Source of the DNA: Gammaproteobacteria bacterium
GTDB taxonomy: Bacteria > Pseudomonadota > Gammaproteobacteria > Steroidobacterales > Foliamicaceae
Assembly: GCA_011523505.1 (NCBI GenBank)
Contig: WTGP01000033.1
Location: 1-64,000, forward strand
Reading direction: 5' to 3'
DNA length: 64,000 nt
Both the position numbers and the translations under genes were made by a program. Below, piece after piece: positions 34,127 to 42,696 of this stretch (position 1 is the stretch's first letter; every line of letters starts with the position of its first letter). Under the pieces are notes generated by a model. The model did no database searches and had not been told where the DNA came from. It saw only the letters and a program-made list of their open reading frames with translations.

Positions 34127-35548
34127 ATGTGGATAAAGAAGAACCGCCTCGACCGGCCGCAGGATGGCCGCCTGCCCATTCCGACGCAGATCATCTCCAA
34201 TGAGGAATATTTTCCGACTCCGCAGACGCCCGAACAGCGCAAGGTGGAGCTGCTGCTGAAGGAATGGTCTGCTCAACGCAGCAAGACCCTGGGACTTTCG
34301 CGGCGCGAGTTCCTGGCCGGGAGCTGCGGAATGGCGATGGCCTTCATGGCGATGAACGAAGTGTTCGGTCCCTGGTTCCGCGTGCACGCGTCGGAAACCT
34401 ACGATCCGGAGGCCTATCCCGAGCTATGGCCCAAGGGCTCGTTCGTTTTCGACGTGCAGACGCATCACGTGCGCACCGACGGCGTGGAGCCCCTGTTTTT
34501 CCGCAAGCTCTCGGCGCCGTTCAACAAGGAGCTGGCGGGGGTGGAGCCGCAGAAGGGCGACCTGCAGTTCCGCAACTTCATAAAGGAAGTGTTCTTCGAC
34601 AGCGATACGCAGGTGGCGGTCATCAGCGGCGTGGCCTCCAACCTGTTCAACGTGCTCAACTCGGACGAGATGGTGGAAGGCCGCGAGCGGATCAACGCGA
34701 TGGCGGGTTCGCAGCGGTTGCTTGCGCACGGGCTGACGGCGCCGTTCTTCCCGAATTTCCTGGAGGAAACCGAGCGCATGGCGCTGGACCTGAAGGTGGA
34801 TTCCTGGAAGTTCTATCCCGGCGTGGTGGAGCGCAAGGGCGAATTCCCGTTCTGGATGGACGACGAGGAGTTGATGTATCCCTTCTACGAGAAGATTCTC
34901 GGCTACGGCATGGACCTCGTGTGCGTGCACAAGGGCCTGCCGCTGCCGGGCAGCAGCCTGGAGCACAACCATCCGCGCGACATCGAAAAAGCGGCCCGCG
35001 ACCACCCCGACATCAACTTCATCATCTATCACTCCGGCTTCAAGGCGGCGAATTACGAACTGCCGCCCGGCGACGGCTACATACAGGAGGGAGGCTACCT
35101 GCCCTGGACCACCGACCTGGTGCGGATGCGCGAAGCCAATCCCGACATGGCCAACGTATACATGGAACTCGGCACCACCTTCGGCCACACGGTCATCACC
35201 CATCCCAACGTGTGCGCGCATTTCCTGGGGCAGATCCTCAAGGCATACGGGGCCGATCACGTGATCTGGGGCACGGACGCCATCTGGTGGGGATCGCCGC
35301 AATGGCAGATCGAGGCCTTCCGCCGCTTCAAGATGCCCGAGGAGTTGCAGGAGGAGTTCGGCTATCCCGATCTGACGGACGCGGACAAGGACAAGATCCT
35401 GGGACTGAACGCCGCGCGCCTGTACGGCATCGATCCCGACGAAGCGCGCAAGGCGCTGCCCGCCGACGGCCTGTCGCAACTGAAGAACTGGTACGGCCAC
35501 GAAGGCGGCCAACCCAGCAACACCCAATACGGCTGGATCAAGGCCTGA
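34127..35548 (+). CDS. Tat-exported amidohydrolase (amidohydrolase_2 family)
   Basis: A 473-residue metal-dependent hydrolase or decarboxylase-like TIM barrel. A twin-arginine motif, SRREFLAG (residues 58-65), precedes a hydrophobic stretch (CGMAMAFMAM) but comes after an unusually long 57-residue N-region. Barrel features include VFDVQTHHVR, VCVHKG, FIIYHSGF and WGTDAIWWGSPQWQIEAF, as in the ACMSD-like group. Its 3' end overlaps the convergent sugar dehydrogenase gene by 11 bases. Substrate unknown. Confidence 0.82.
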   Translation: MWIKKNRLDRPQDGRLPIPTQIISNEEYFPTPQTPEQRKVELLLKEWSAQRSKTLGLSRREFLAGSCGMAMAFMAMNEVFGPWFRVHASETYDPEAYPELWPKGSFVFDVQTHHVRTDGVEPLFFRKLSAPFNKELAGVEPQKGDLQFRNFIKEVFFDSDTQVAVISGVASNLFNVLNSDEMVEGRERINAMAGSQRLLAHGLTAPFFPNFLEETERMALDLKVDSWKFYPGVVERKGEFPFWMDDEELMYPFYEKILGYGMDLVCVHKGLPLPGSSLEHNHPRDIEKAARDHPDINFIIYHSGFKAANYELPPGDGYIQEGGYLPWTTDLVRMREANPDMANVYMELGTTFGHTVITHPNVCAHFLGQILKAYGADHVIWGTDAIWWGSPQWQIEAFRRFKMPEELQEEFGYPDLTDADKDKILGLNAARLYGIDPDEARKALPADGLSQLKNWYGHEGGQPSNTQYGWIKA

Positions 35549-37115
35549 CCCCCGTTGAAGTCAGCTTGATGATCTGTCCGCCGCTATCGTGCTCCAGCAG
35601 CAGATAGATTTCCCCGGCCGCGCCCACTTCGATATCACGAAACCGCACCACGTCCTCCAGCAACGTTTCCTGATGCACCAGCTGATGGTCCGTCACTCTC
35701 ATGCGCAACAGGTCGGAAGCCCGCAAGGTACCGACAATGATGTCGCCGTTCCATTCGGGAAACATGTCGCCCCGGTAGAACACGAAGCTTGACAGGGCAG
35801 GCGCGGGTGTGAAATCAATCAGAGGCTGCCGGATGTCGGCCACGTCGAATTCGATGCCCAGCACTCTGCCCCAGGCTACCGGCGTGCCGGTGTAGTTGAC
35901 GCCGAGAGAGAACAACGGCCACCCGTAGTTGAGCCCGGGTTCGATGAGGTTGATTTCATCGCCCCCGCGCGGGCCCATCTCGGTGCTCCAGATTTCGTTG
36001 GCACGGGGATTGAACTCCAGGCCCTGAGGGTTCCGGTGGCCATAGGTCCAGATCGCCGGTTCCGCATCGGGCGTGCCGACAAAGGGATTGTCGGCAGGTA
36101 CGCGGCCATCGTCATGCAGGCGCATGATCTTGCCGTAGGGGGTGCTCAGATCCTGTATGCCGATGTGCTCCATCGGGCCCTTGATGCCCACGCCGAAGTA
36201 CACGTAACCATCGCCGTCGAAGGCGATACGGCCGCCCGCGGCGATTTCCGGCATCAGCGTGTAATGCTCGTGGTCCGCCTGCCAGAGGACTTCTTCGTCC
36301 ACCCAGGCGCCGTCTCGAATACGGCCTCGCACCAGTTTGTTCATGGACACGTCCTGTCCCGATTGCCGGCTGAGGTCGTTGCAGCCGGAGCACCGGTCGC
36401 CGTAGTGGAGATAAATCCAGCCGTTATTCCCGTAGTCGGGATGCAGGGCCACTTCCATCATCCAGCCGAGGCCCATCGGCTGGCCGACGAAGTTGAATGA
36501 GTCGCCGTAGGCCTTGGGCGCCCCCCGGATCAGTTCGGATTGCTCGCCTTCAGCGCTGACGATGCTCAGGCCCCGGCGCTTTTCCGTGAGCAGCAGATCG
36601 CCATCGGGCAATGGTTCAATGGAAAACGGCAGTGGATCAAGCCCGTCGATCACCGTTTCGACAACGAAGTCGTGGTGTTCGCTTTCAATGGCGCCGGCCG
36701 GTATTTCCAGCGGGGCGTTGTAGCGGAAGTCCTCCAGGTTGGTGCCCTGGCGCTGTTCCGAAATGTAGAGGGCCAACGCCCGGATCTGCTGATCACGGAG
36801 TGACGAAGAAAAGCCGGGCATGCCCCGATCCGGAAATCCTTCCGCGGTGCTCTTCGCTATGTCGTCGATGGAATCGCCGTGGAGCAGATCGGCTCCCGCG
36901 AGCGCCGTCCCCTGGGGCGCTCCCTGCAAGGCTTCCCCGTGGCAGACGGCGCATTCCCGCTGGTACAGCCGGGCAACAAGATCGGGCGGCGCGTCGGCCA
37001 TATTCAGCTCGCGCAGGTTGACTACCCGGGGCGCCCCTTCAGGCTGCGCCACTGCGTCGATGATGACGCCGCAAGTCGCGGCAGCCAGCACAGTACATAT
37101 TGCGGTTCTGAGCAC
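35538..37115 (-). CDS. cytochrome c - soluble sugar dehydrogenase fusion (PQQ-type)
   Basis: A 525-residue periplasmic fusion. After a signal peptide (about 1-23), a cytochrome c domain has the haem-binding CAVCHG (about residues 55-60) and a later Met ligand in GMPGFSS. The C-terminal 370 residues are a glucose/sorbosone dehydrogenase-type six-bladed propeller (PFSIEPLPDGDLLLTEKRRG, WMMEVALHPDYGNNGWIYLHY, TYGHRNPQGLEFNP, STEMGPRGGDEINLI). A built-in cytochrome lets electrons from the quinone cofactor pass straight to the respiratory chain. Substrate unknown. Confidence 0.88.
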   Translation of the reverse strand: MLRTAICTVLAAATCGVIIDAVAQPEGAPRVVNLRELNMADAPPDLVARLYQRECAVCHGEALQGAPQGTALAGADLLHGDSIDDIAKSTAEGFPDRGMPGFSSSLRDQQIRALALYISEQRQGTNLEDFRYNAPLEIPAGAIESEHHDFVVETVIDGLDPLPFSIEPLPDGDLLLTEKRRGLSIVSAEGEQSELIRGAPKAYGDSFNFVGQPMGLGWMMEVALHPDYGNNGWIYLHYGDRCSGCNDLSRQSGQDVSMNKLVRGRIRDGAWVDEEVLWQADHEHYTLMPEIAAGGRIAFDGDGYVYFGVGIKGPMEHIGIQDLSTPYGKIMRLHDDGRVPADNPFVGTPDAEPAIWTYGHRNPQGLEFNPRANEIWSTEMGPRGGDEINLIEPGLNYGWPLFSLGVNYTGTPVAWGRVLGIEFDVADIRQPLIDFTPAPALSSFVFYRGDMFPEWNGDIIVGTLRASDLLRMRVTDHQLVHQETLLEDVVRFRDIEVGAAGEIYLLLEHDSGGQIIKLTSTGVRP

Positions 37116-37167
37116 CCTGGGATCCCTCTTCTTCTACAATGGCGTGGATTCCACGGGACGTAAGCTT

Positions 37168-38676
37168 ATGTCAGTTGCTCGCGATAAGGAGAAAGATTCC
37201 CGACTCACGGGTCCTTACGACTCCCTGCGCGATTTCGTCCACGCCATCGAGGCCCGCGGCAAGCTGATGCGCCTCAAGGAGATCGATCAGGACAGGTATG
37301 AGGCCACGGGGGTCATGTATCGCCTGATCGACAAGTACGGATATGAAGACGCGCCCGCCTTGTTGATCGAGCGCATGAAAATCGACGGAAAGTGGCGCAA
37401 CGGTCCGGTTGTCGCCAACCTCTACGGTAATTGGGACATCGAGGCTTTGCCGTGGGGTGTCGAGGACATCGGCGACAACGACGAGCAGATGTACCGGGCG
37501 ACGCGCGACAAGCTGATGACGCGCATCGATCATGCCGGGAACTGGATGAAGATAAAGCCCGTTCACGTCGAGCCGGACCATGCTCCCTGCAAGGAAGTTC
37601 GACTGACGGGAAACGATATCGACCTGCTCAGGTTTCCCTGGCTCAAGAACAATCCGGCCGATGCCGCCCGTTACATCAATACGGGCGCCGTATTCATGCA
37701 CGACAGCCGGCTTGGGGCGAACGTCGGCACCTATCGCTGCCAGATCAAGGGAAAGAACAAGATCGGACTGAACCCCGAACCCGGTCAGGACGGCTGGCGG
37801 TTGCTCATGGGCATGAAACGGCGCGGCGATCGCGCATGCAGGGTGTCCATTGCGGTTGCCGTAGATCCCGCCGTGTGGTCCGTAAGCAGCACCAAGATGG
37901 CCGGTTTCGGCGAAAGCGAAATTGAAATTGCAGGTGGGCTGAGAGGCAAGCCCATCGAGCTCGTCAAGAGCGAAACCAACGACATCATGGTGCCGGCCCA
38001 TGCCGAGATGATCATCGAAGGCGAAGTCCCCCTGGACCAGGCGGAAGACGAGGGCCCCTACGGGGAAATGTACGGCTATCTGGGCCTGATGAAACGGAAC
38101 AATTTCTTTGTCAACATTACGGCCGTCACGCACCGCCGCAGTCCGATGTTCTTCAATTCCTTCACCGGCGTTGCGGCCGACATGCCCAAGGGTCCATCGT
38201 GCGCGGCCGAATACCACCGCTACAGGAAACTTATCCCCGGACTGAAAGCGATCTACACGCCGCGCGGCGCGAACGGCGTCAGCCTGGTCAGTATCGACAA
38301 GAGGTTTCCGGGGGAAGGCATGGCGGCCGGGCAGGCGGTGGCCGCCAACCCCGGTCTCAACAAGGTAGTCATCGTGGTCGACAAGGACGTGAACATACTC
38401 AAACCGCTCAACATCCTGCATGTGCTCGGCGCGCGCTGGCAGCCCAGCGCCAGCGTCGTAATCCCGCAAACGCAGATGCGCATGCCCGATCCCAGCATGC
38501 AAACCACGGGGATCACCAGCAAGATGATTATCGACGCGACGCAACAACTTCCCGGAGAGGGCGGTCCGGACATATGGCCGCCCGTGTCCCGCGTGTTGCT
38601 GGAAGAGAAATGCCCGGACCTGCTGGACGAAATCGACCGGAAATGGCCTGACTATCTGGCGGGTTGGATGAAATAG
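37168..38676 (+). CDS. UbiD-family prenylated-FMN decarboxylase
   Basis: Reversible decarboxylation of aromatic or unsaturated acids. From ATG 37168 the protein is 502 residues; GTG 37144 is possible. The family motif appears as EDEGPYGEMYGYLG, with the earlier INTGAVFMHDSRLGANVGTYRCQIKGKNKIGL and the C-terminal VVIVVDKDVNILKPLNILHVLGARWQP. It needs the prenyl-FMN cofactor made by UbiX, and no ubiX is near. It is followed 87 bases later by a TonB receptor, so a catabolic rather than ubiquinone role is likely. Confidence 0.9.
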   Translation: MSVARDKEKDSRLTGPYDSLRDFVHAIEARGKLMRLKEIDQDRYEATGVMYRLIDKYGYEDAPALLIERMKIDGKWRNGPVVANLYGNWDIEALPWGVEDIGDNDEQMYRATRDKLMTRIDHAGNWMKIKPVHVEPDHAPCKEVRLTGNDIDLLRFPWLKNNPADAARYINTGAVFMHDSRLGANVGTYRCQIKGKNKIGLNPEPGQDGWRLLMGMKRRGDRACRVSIAVAVDPAVWSVSSTKMAGFGESEIEIAGGLRGKPIELVKSETNDIMVPAHAEMIIEGEVPLDQAEDEGPYGEMYGYLGLMKRNNFFVNITAVTHRRSPMFFNSFTGVAADMPKGPSCAAEYHRYRKLIPGLKAIYTPRGANGVSLVSIDKRFPGEGMAAGQAVAANPGLNKVVIVVDKDVNILKPLNILHVLGARWQPSASVVIPQTQMRMPDPSMQTTGITSKMIIDATQQLPGEGGPDIWPPVSRVLLEEKCPDLLDEIDRKWPDYLAGWMK

Positions 38677-38740
38677 CGGATTAATTCGGGTAATCTTGCC
38701 CCGGCAGATTCATCTTGCCCGGGGTCGGGGGAGCCTCGCA

Positions 38741-38762
38741 CAACCTTGTAAGGGGGGGTTGT
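38741..38762 (+). promoter_or_regulatory. hairpin over the ribosome-binding site of TonB receptor 2
   Basis: ACAACC (38741-38746) and GGTTGT (38757-38762) can pair, placing the G-rich ribosome-binding sequence just before ATG 38764 within the stem and loop. This could limit translation. A single short hairpin in a G-rich leader may also be chance. Confidence 0.3.
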
Positions 38763-38763
38763 C

Positions 38764-41565
38764 ATGAAAGCAACTTGTAGCCGAATTCTTTCACTTTCCA
38801 TCGCGACTGCAACGGGAGTGCTGATAGCGCTGCCGGCGGCGGCGCAGGTCGATACGGCCTTTGAGGAAATCGTCGTCACCACGCGGAAGAAGGAGGAAAA
38901 CCTCCAGGACATTCCGATCGCGGTGAACGCGTTAAGCCGCGAAGACATGGAGCGGGCCGGCGTGAAGGAGTTGAACGAGATCGCCCATCACGATTCCAGC
39001 CTGCAGTTCGACAGGGGCTTTTCCGCTGCCGATACGCGGCTGGTCATTCGCGGACTGGCGCCTACGCGGGGGCGCCCGAACGCCGCCACGCTGATTGACG
39101 GCATCGATATTTCCAGTGAAACGATCGGCGTGGCCGGGGGCACCAACCTCATCAATCCGCGCATGCTTGACATTGAGCGCGTCGAAGTCGTGAAGGGCCC
39201 GCAAAGCGCCCTATACGGTCGAAGCGCTTTCGCCGGCGCGGTGCAGTACGTAACGCGCGACCCGTCGGATGAGACCGAAGGCGAGTTCGGTCTCGATGGG
39301 GCGGAGGAAGGCTATTACTCGTTCAAGGGCAGCCTTTCGGGGCCGATGGGGGAAAGGGCCGGATACCGTCTGAACGCGCTGTACTGGGAGGAGGGCGGCT
39401 TCCACCAGAACTCCATTACCGGCAACGACATCGGCGGCGGCAATGGAATGGGCATCGCCGCCACGTTGAAGTTCGAACCCAACGACTCGTCCAGCTACAA
39501 GATGCGCGTCGAATACTCCGACGACGAGTTCGAGGTGGCGCCGCAGGCCAATATTCCCTTCAACGGCATCAACCGCGTGCCGGCCGCGGCATCCCTGTGC
39601 AACGGCGGGTACGTCAACGATGACGATTGCGATGGGCTGGCCAAGTACGTACAGGATTTCTTGGCCCAGACCGGGAGGGGCGACCCCAACGACCCGGCGG
39701 TGTTCGATGACATGGACCATCCCGGCGTCATAGGCGAAATCCCGGATGGCGATGAACTGGAGGTCACATTGACGCCGGACTATCGCAGGGGTATCGGCAA
39801 TGACGATTTTCCCGGATCGACGCGCGAAGTTCTTCGGTTTTCGCTGGTTGCCGACTGGACCGTTGGACCGGGCACGCTGAGTTCGCTCACCGGAGTGGCG
39901 GATGCGGATGCGACCGACTCGATGGATCTTGACAAGATTGCCGAAGCCGGACCGAACGGGATGGATATAAGCGTCGCCAGCCAACACTCCAATATCGCGA
40001 CAAACACGTCGCTCCTGAGCCAGGAATTGCGCTACGTGTCGGAGTTGGAAGGGCGATTCAATTTCGCTTTCGGCGCCCAGTTGTGGCAGGAAGACGTGGA
40101 GCAGAACGAACGCAACAACACCCTGATCACCGGCGGCACATACTGTTTTATTTCCCGCTTCGATCCTCCCGGGCCCGCTATTCTCCCCTGGGCCGATCAG
40201 CGCAGGTTTCCTTTCGGTCCGCCAATTCCCAATCCGGCGCGTTATTCCTGCGCGTACACCAGCTATCCCGCCGCGCTGATCACCCAACAGGTCTATGACC
40301 AGACGGGGGTGACATCGGTACTGCGTGATACGGACCATCGTTCCGCCTACCTGGCATTCGATTTCGATGTCACCGAGACGCTTGCGCTACGCGCCGAGGC
40401 GCGTTGGACCGACGAAACGACGGACATCACCGCACCCAATACGTTCAACGTCCGATCCCTTCGCGCAGAGGGCACTGGCTCGCTGCAGGCCTGCGGAAGT
40501 TCCGGTAACTGCATTCCGGGTGTGTCCTGGGGCGCCTATCCGCCCAATGGGTTCGGCACTCCCGGAAACTTCTCCACGCCGCTGTCCTTCAGCCGCAGCG
40601 ACAGTTACGTCACGCCCAAGGTGGGTCTGCAGTGGACCCCGTCCGATACCACGATGATGTACTTCTCCTGGGCCGTGGCCAAGAAGCCGGGTGGTTTCAG
40701 CACGCTGGGATTCGGCGGATTCGGCGCGGACGCCAACGGTAATGGCGAGCCCGACGAGATCGAGTTCGAGCCCGAGGAAATGCAGGTCTGGGAAGTGGGC
40801 ATGAAGCGCACCCTCCTGGATGGGCGCCTGCGCTTCAATGGCGCCTATTTCTTCCAGGACTTCACCGACAAGCAGATCAGTATCCAGAGAGTGGTTCGCG
40901 GCCAGTTGGGCACGGTGATCAGCAATGCCAGCGGCGCCGAAATACACGGCGTGGAACTGGATGTGAACTGGCTGATTACCGACAACTGGAGGTTCTCGGG
41001 CGGTTATACCTGGCTTAATGGCGAGTTCACCGATTACAAGGTTCTTACCACGAGTTCGGCGGACCCGGCCCGCATCGGCAACTGCAACCTGGTTATGGCC
41101 GGAGGTCGCGCCGTCTGCGAGGTGGACCGCACCGGCTTCGACCTGGAGCGCACGCCGGATCACGCCTGGCAGTTCACGCTCTCGTACCAGGCGCCTTCCA
41201 GGATCCGGCCGGGATGGGATACCTTCGCGTCCTTCAGCGCCCTCTACCAAAGCGAGCGGTTCATGGAGGATTTCAACAAGAAGATCCTCAAGTCGTACAT
41301 GCGCGCCAACCTTAGTTTCGGCCTGGCGACCGACGAGTGGGAATTCGCGGTTTACGTGAAGAATCTGTTCGACGACGACACGATCACATGGGCCGGTGGC
41401 GGCCCCGGCATGCCGGTCAGCGATTGGCGGCTGGGTGTTGCAATTACCACGCGGCCCGGGCCTCCGACTGTTAACTTCGTCCCGTCGCCGCGAATCGCGT
41501 CCACCGTGTATGGCTATCTGCCGGACCCGCGCCAGATCGGCATACGCCTGAACTACCGCTTCTAA
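38764..41565 (+). CDS. TonB-dependent outer-membrane receptor (2)
   Basis: A 933-residue receptor of the type common in marine proteobacteria. The signal peptide ends LPAAAAQ, the TonB box region is FEEIVVTTRKKEENLQDIPIAVNAL, and the plug has IERVEVVKGPQSALYGRSAFAGAVQYVT (about residues 138-165). The large barrel has Cys-bearing extracellular loops and ends with IGIRLNYRF, whose terminal Phe is the outer-membrane assembly signal. Its position after the UbiD-like gene suggests uptake of an aromatic compound. Confidence 0.92.
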   Translation: MKATCSRILSLSIATATGVLIALPAAAQVDTAFEEIVVTTRKKEENLQDIPIAVNALSREDMERAGVKELNEIAHHDSSLQFDRGFSAADTRLVIRGLAPTRGRPNAATLIDGIDISSETIGVAGGTNLINPRMLDIERVEVVKGPQSALYGRSAFAGAVQYVTRDPSDETEGEFGLDGAEEGYYSFKGSLSGPMGERAGYRLNALYWEEGGFHQNSITGNDIGGGNGMGIAATLKFEPNDSSSYKMRVEYSDDEFEVAPQANIPFNGINRVPAAASLCNGGYVNDDDCDGLAKYVQDFLAQTGRGDPNDPAVFDDMDHPGVIGEIPDGDELEVTLTPDYRRGIGNDDFPGSTREVLRFSLVADWTVGPGTLSSLTGVADADATDSMDLDKIAEAGPNGMDISVASQHSNIATNTSLLSQELRYVSELEGRFNFAFGAQLWQEDVEQNERNNTLITGGTYCFISRFDPPGPAILPWADQRRFPFGPPIPNPARYSCAYTSYPAALITQQVYDQTGVTSVLRDTDHRSAYLAFDFDVTETLALRAEARWTDETTDITAPNTFNVRSLRAEGTGSLQACGSSGNCIPGVSWGAYPPNGFGTPGNFSTPLSFSRSDSYVTPKVGLQWTPSDTTMMYFSWAVAKKPGGFSTLGFGGFGADANGNGEPDEIEFEPEEMQVWEVGMKRTLLDGRLRFNGAYFFQDFTDKQISIQRVVRGQLGTVISNASGAEIHGVELDVNWLITDNWRFSGGYTWLNGEFTDYKVLTTSSADPARIGNCNLVMAGGRAVCEVDRTGFDLERTPDHAWQFTLSYQAPSRIRPGWDTFASFSALYQSERFMEDFNKKILKSYMRANLSFGLATDEWEFAVYVKNLFDDDTITWAGGGPGMPVSDWRLGVAITTRPGPPTVNFVPSPRIASTVYGYLPDPRQIGIRLNYRF

Positions 41566-41582
41566 CGCAACGGTAAACCCCC

Positions 41583-41611
41583 GGGAGAGAAGGCGGGATG
41601 CCTTCTCTCCC
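41583..41611 (+). terminator. hairpin terminator between TonB receptor 2 and rpoH
   Basis: A perfect 12-base stem, GGGAGAGAAGGC with GCCTTCTCTCCC, around a 5-base loop (GGGAT), 17 bases after the receptor stop. Only a short T run follows, so termination may be partial or factor-assisted. Confidence 0.75.
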
Positions 41612-41620
41612 TTGCATGCG

Positions 41621-41647
41621 CTTGAAAAACGGCGGGTCCGCCCCCAG
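41621..41647 (+). promoter_or_regulatory. rpoH: sigma-32-like promoter of rpoH
   Basis: CTTGAAA (41621-41627) is followed after 14 bases by CCCCAG (41642-41647), against the E. coli heat-shock consensus CTTGAAA-N11-16-CCCCAT. Only the last base of the -10 box differs. It lies 24 bases before the rpoH start. It suggests autoregulation or RpoH-dependent expression of rpoH. Confidence 0.55.
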
Positions 41648-41670
41648 AAAATGGTAAAATCCATTGCGCA

Positions 41671-42552
41671 ATGGCCAATGATTCGATGAACACTGCGATT
41701 GCCGCGACCAACCGCGACCTGATCCTGGCGGGCCCGCTGGGCAGCCTGGATGCGTACATTCAGGCGGTTGGATCGGTCCCCTCGCTCAGCGAGGAGGAAG
41801 AGCGGGAACTGGCGACCCGGCTGCGCGAGGACGGCGATCTGGACGCCGCCCGGCAGTTGATCCTGGCGCACCTTCGGTTCGTGGTGCATATCGCCAGTCG
41901 TTACCAGGGTTACGGCCTGCCGATGGCCGACCTGGTCCAGGAAGGCAACGTGGGCCTGATGAAAGCCGTCAAGCGTTTCGATCCCGAAGTGGGCGTTCGC
42001 CTGGTGACATTCGCCGTTCACTGGATTCGGGCCGAAATTCACGAGTTCATCCTGCGCAACTGGCGCCTGGTCAAGGTGGCCACCACCAAGGCCCAGCGCA
42101 AGCTGTTCTTCAACCTGCGCAAGCTCAAGAAGAGGCTGGGCTGGATGTCGCCCGACGAGCAGGAGGCCGTGGCCGAATATCTCGGGGTCAAGCCCGAGGA
42201 AGTGGCGGAGATGGAAATGCGCCTGGCCGGTCAGGACATCACTTTCGATCCGCCGACGTCCGACAGCGAAGAGCAGACGTACTCGCCGTCGCAGTATTTG
42301 CCGAGTTCCGACCTGGACCCGGCGGCCGAGCTTGAAGAGGCCGACACCATGGAGCGGGCAAGCGAACAGTTGGCGGAAGCGCTCGCGGATCTTGACGAGC
42401 GTTCGCGGGACATCATCACTTCCCGCCGGCTGGTCGAGAAGAAGACCACGTTGCACGAACTGGCCGGTCGCTACGGCGTGTCCGCCGAACGAATCCGGCA
42501 GATCGAAAACCAGGCACTGAAGCAGCTGAGCTCGGCGATAACCGCGCCCTAA
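41671..42552 (+). CDS. rpoH: RNA polymerase sigma-32 (heat-shock) factor
   Basis: A 293-residue heat-shock sigma factor. The diagnostic RpoH box [13 protein letters not shown] is present, as are region 2 ([36 protein letters not shown]) and the region 4 helix-turn-helix ([27 protein letters not shown]). In most gammaproteobacteria rpoH directly follows ftsX; here it stands alone after a TonB receptor terminator. A sequence resembling its own promoter class lies just upstream. Confidence 0.96.
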   Translation: MANDSMNTAIAATNRDLILAGPLGSLDAYIQAVGSVPSLSEEEERELATRLREDGDLDAARQLILAHLRFVVHIASRYQGYGLPMADLVQEGNVGLMKAVKRFDPEVGVRLVTFAVHWIRAEIHEFILRNWRLVKVATTKAQRKLFFNLRKLKKRLGWMSPDEQEAVAEYLGVKPEEVAEMEMRLAGQDITFDPPTSDSEEQTYSPSQYLPSSDLDPAAELEEADTMERASEQLAEALADLDERSRDIITSRRLVEKKTTLHELAGRYGVSAERIRQIENQALKQLSSAITAP

Positions 42553-42583
42553 GGGCCCCGGTAATCATGTTTCACCCGTGGGT

Positions 42584-42633
42584 ATCTCCTGGACAGGAGA
42601 TGGCCCGCGTCCCCGCTCCGGTAGGCTACCGGA
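42584..42633 (+). terminator. two palindromes after rpoH
   Basis: ATCTCCTG-GA-CAGGAGAT (42584-42601) and TCCGGTAG-G-CTACCGGA (42617-42633) lie in the 144-base gap after rpoH, with a T-rich run (ATTTTTCTTT, 42646-42655) a little further on. They probably form the rpoH transcript end; the second could also be an operator for the following gene. Confidence 0.5.
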
Positions 42634-42696
42634 ACGGCTATTCGAATTTTTCTTTACACTAGGCGCTCGGCGCTACAACCCCGGGGAGGCGCAGCC

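Noticed and set aside
37171..38547. Minus-strand open frame (458 codons) over the UbiD-like gene
   Set aside because: Antisense shadow; the plus strand has conserved UbiD motifs.
40387..42456. Long minus-strand open frame (689 codons) over TonB receptor 2 and rpoH
   Set aside because: It is antisense to two well-supported genes, crosses their intergenic region, and its translation lacks any domain; high GC content commonly leaves such frames open.
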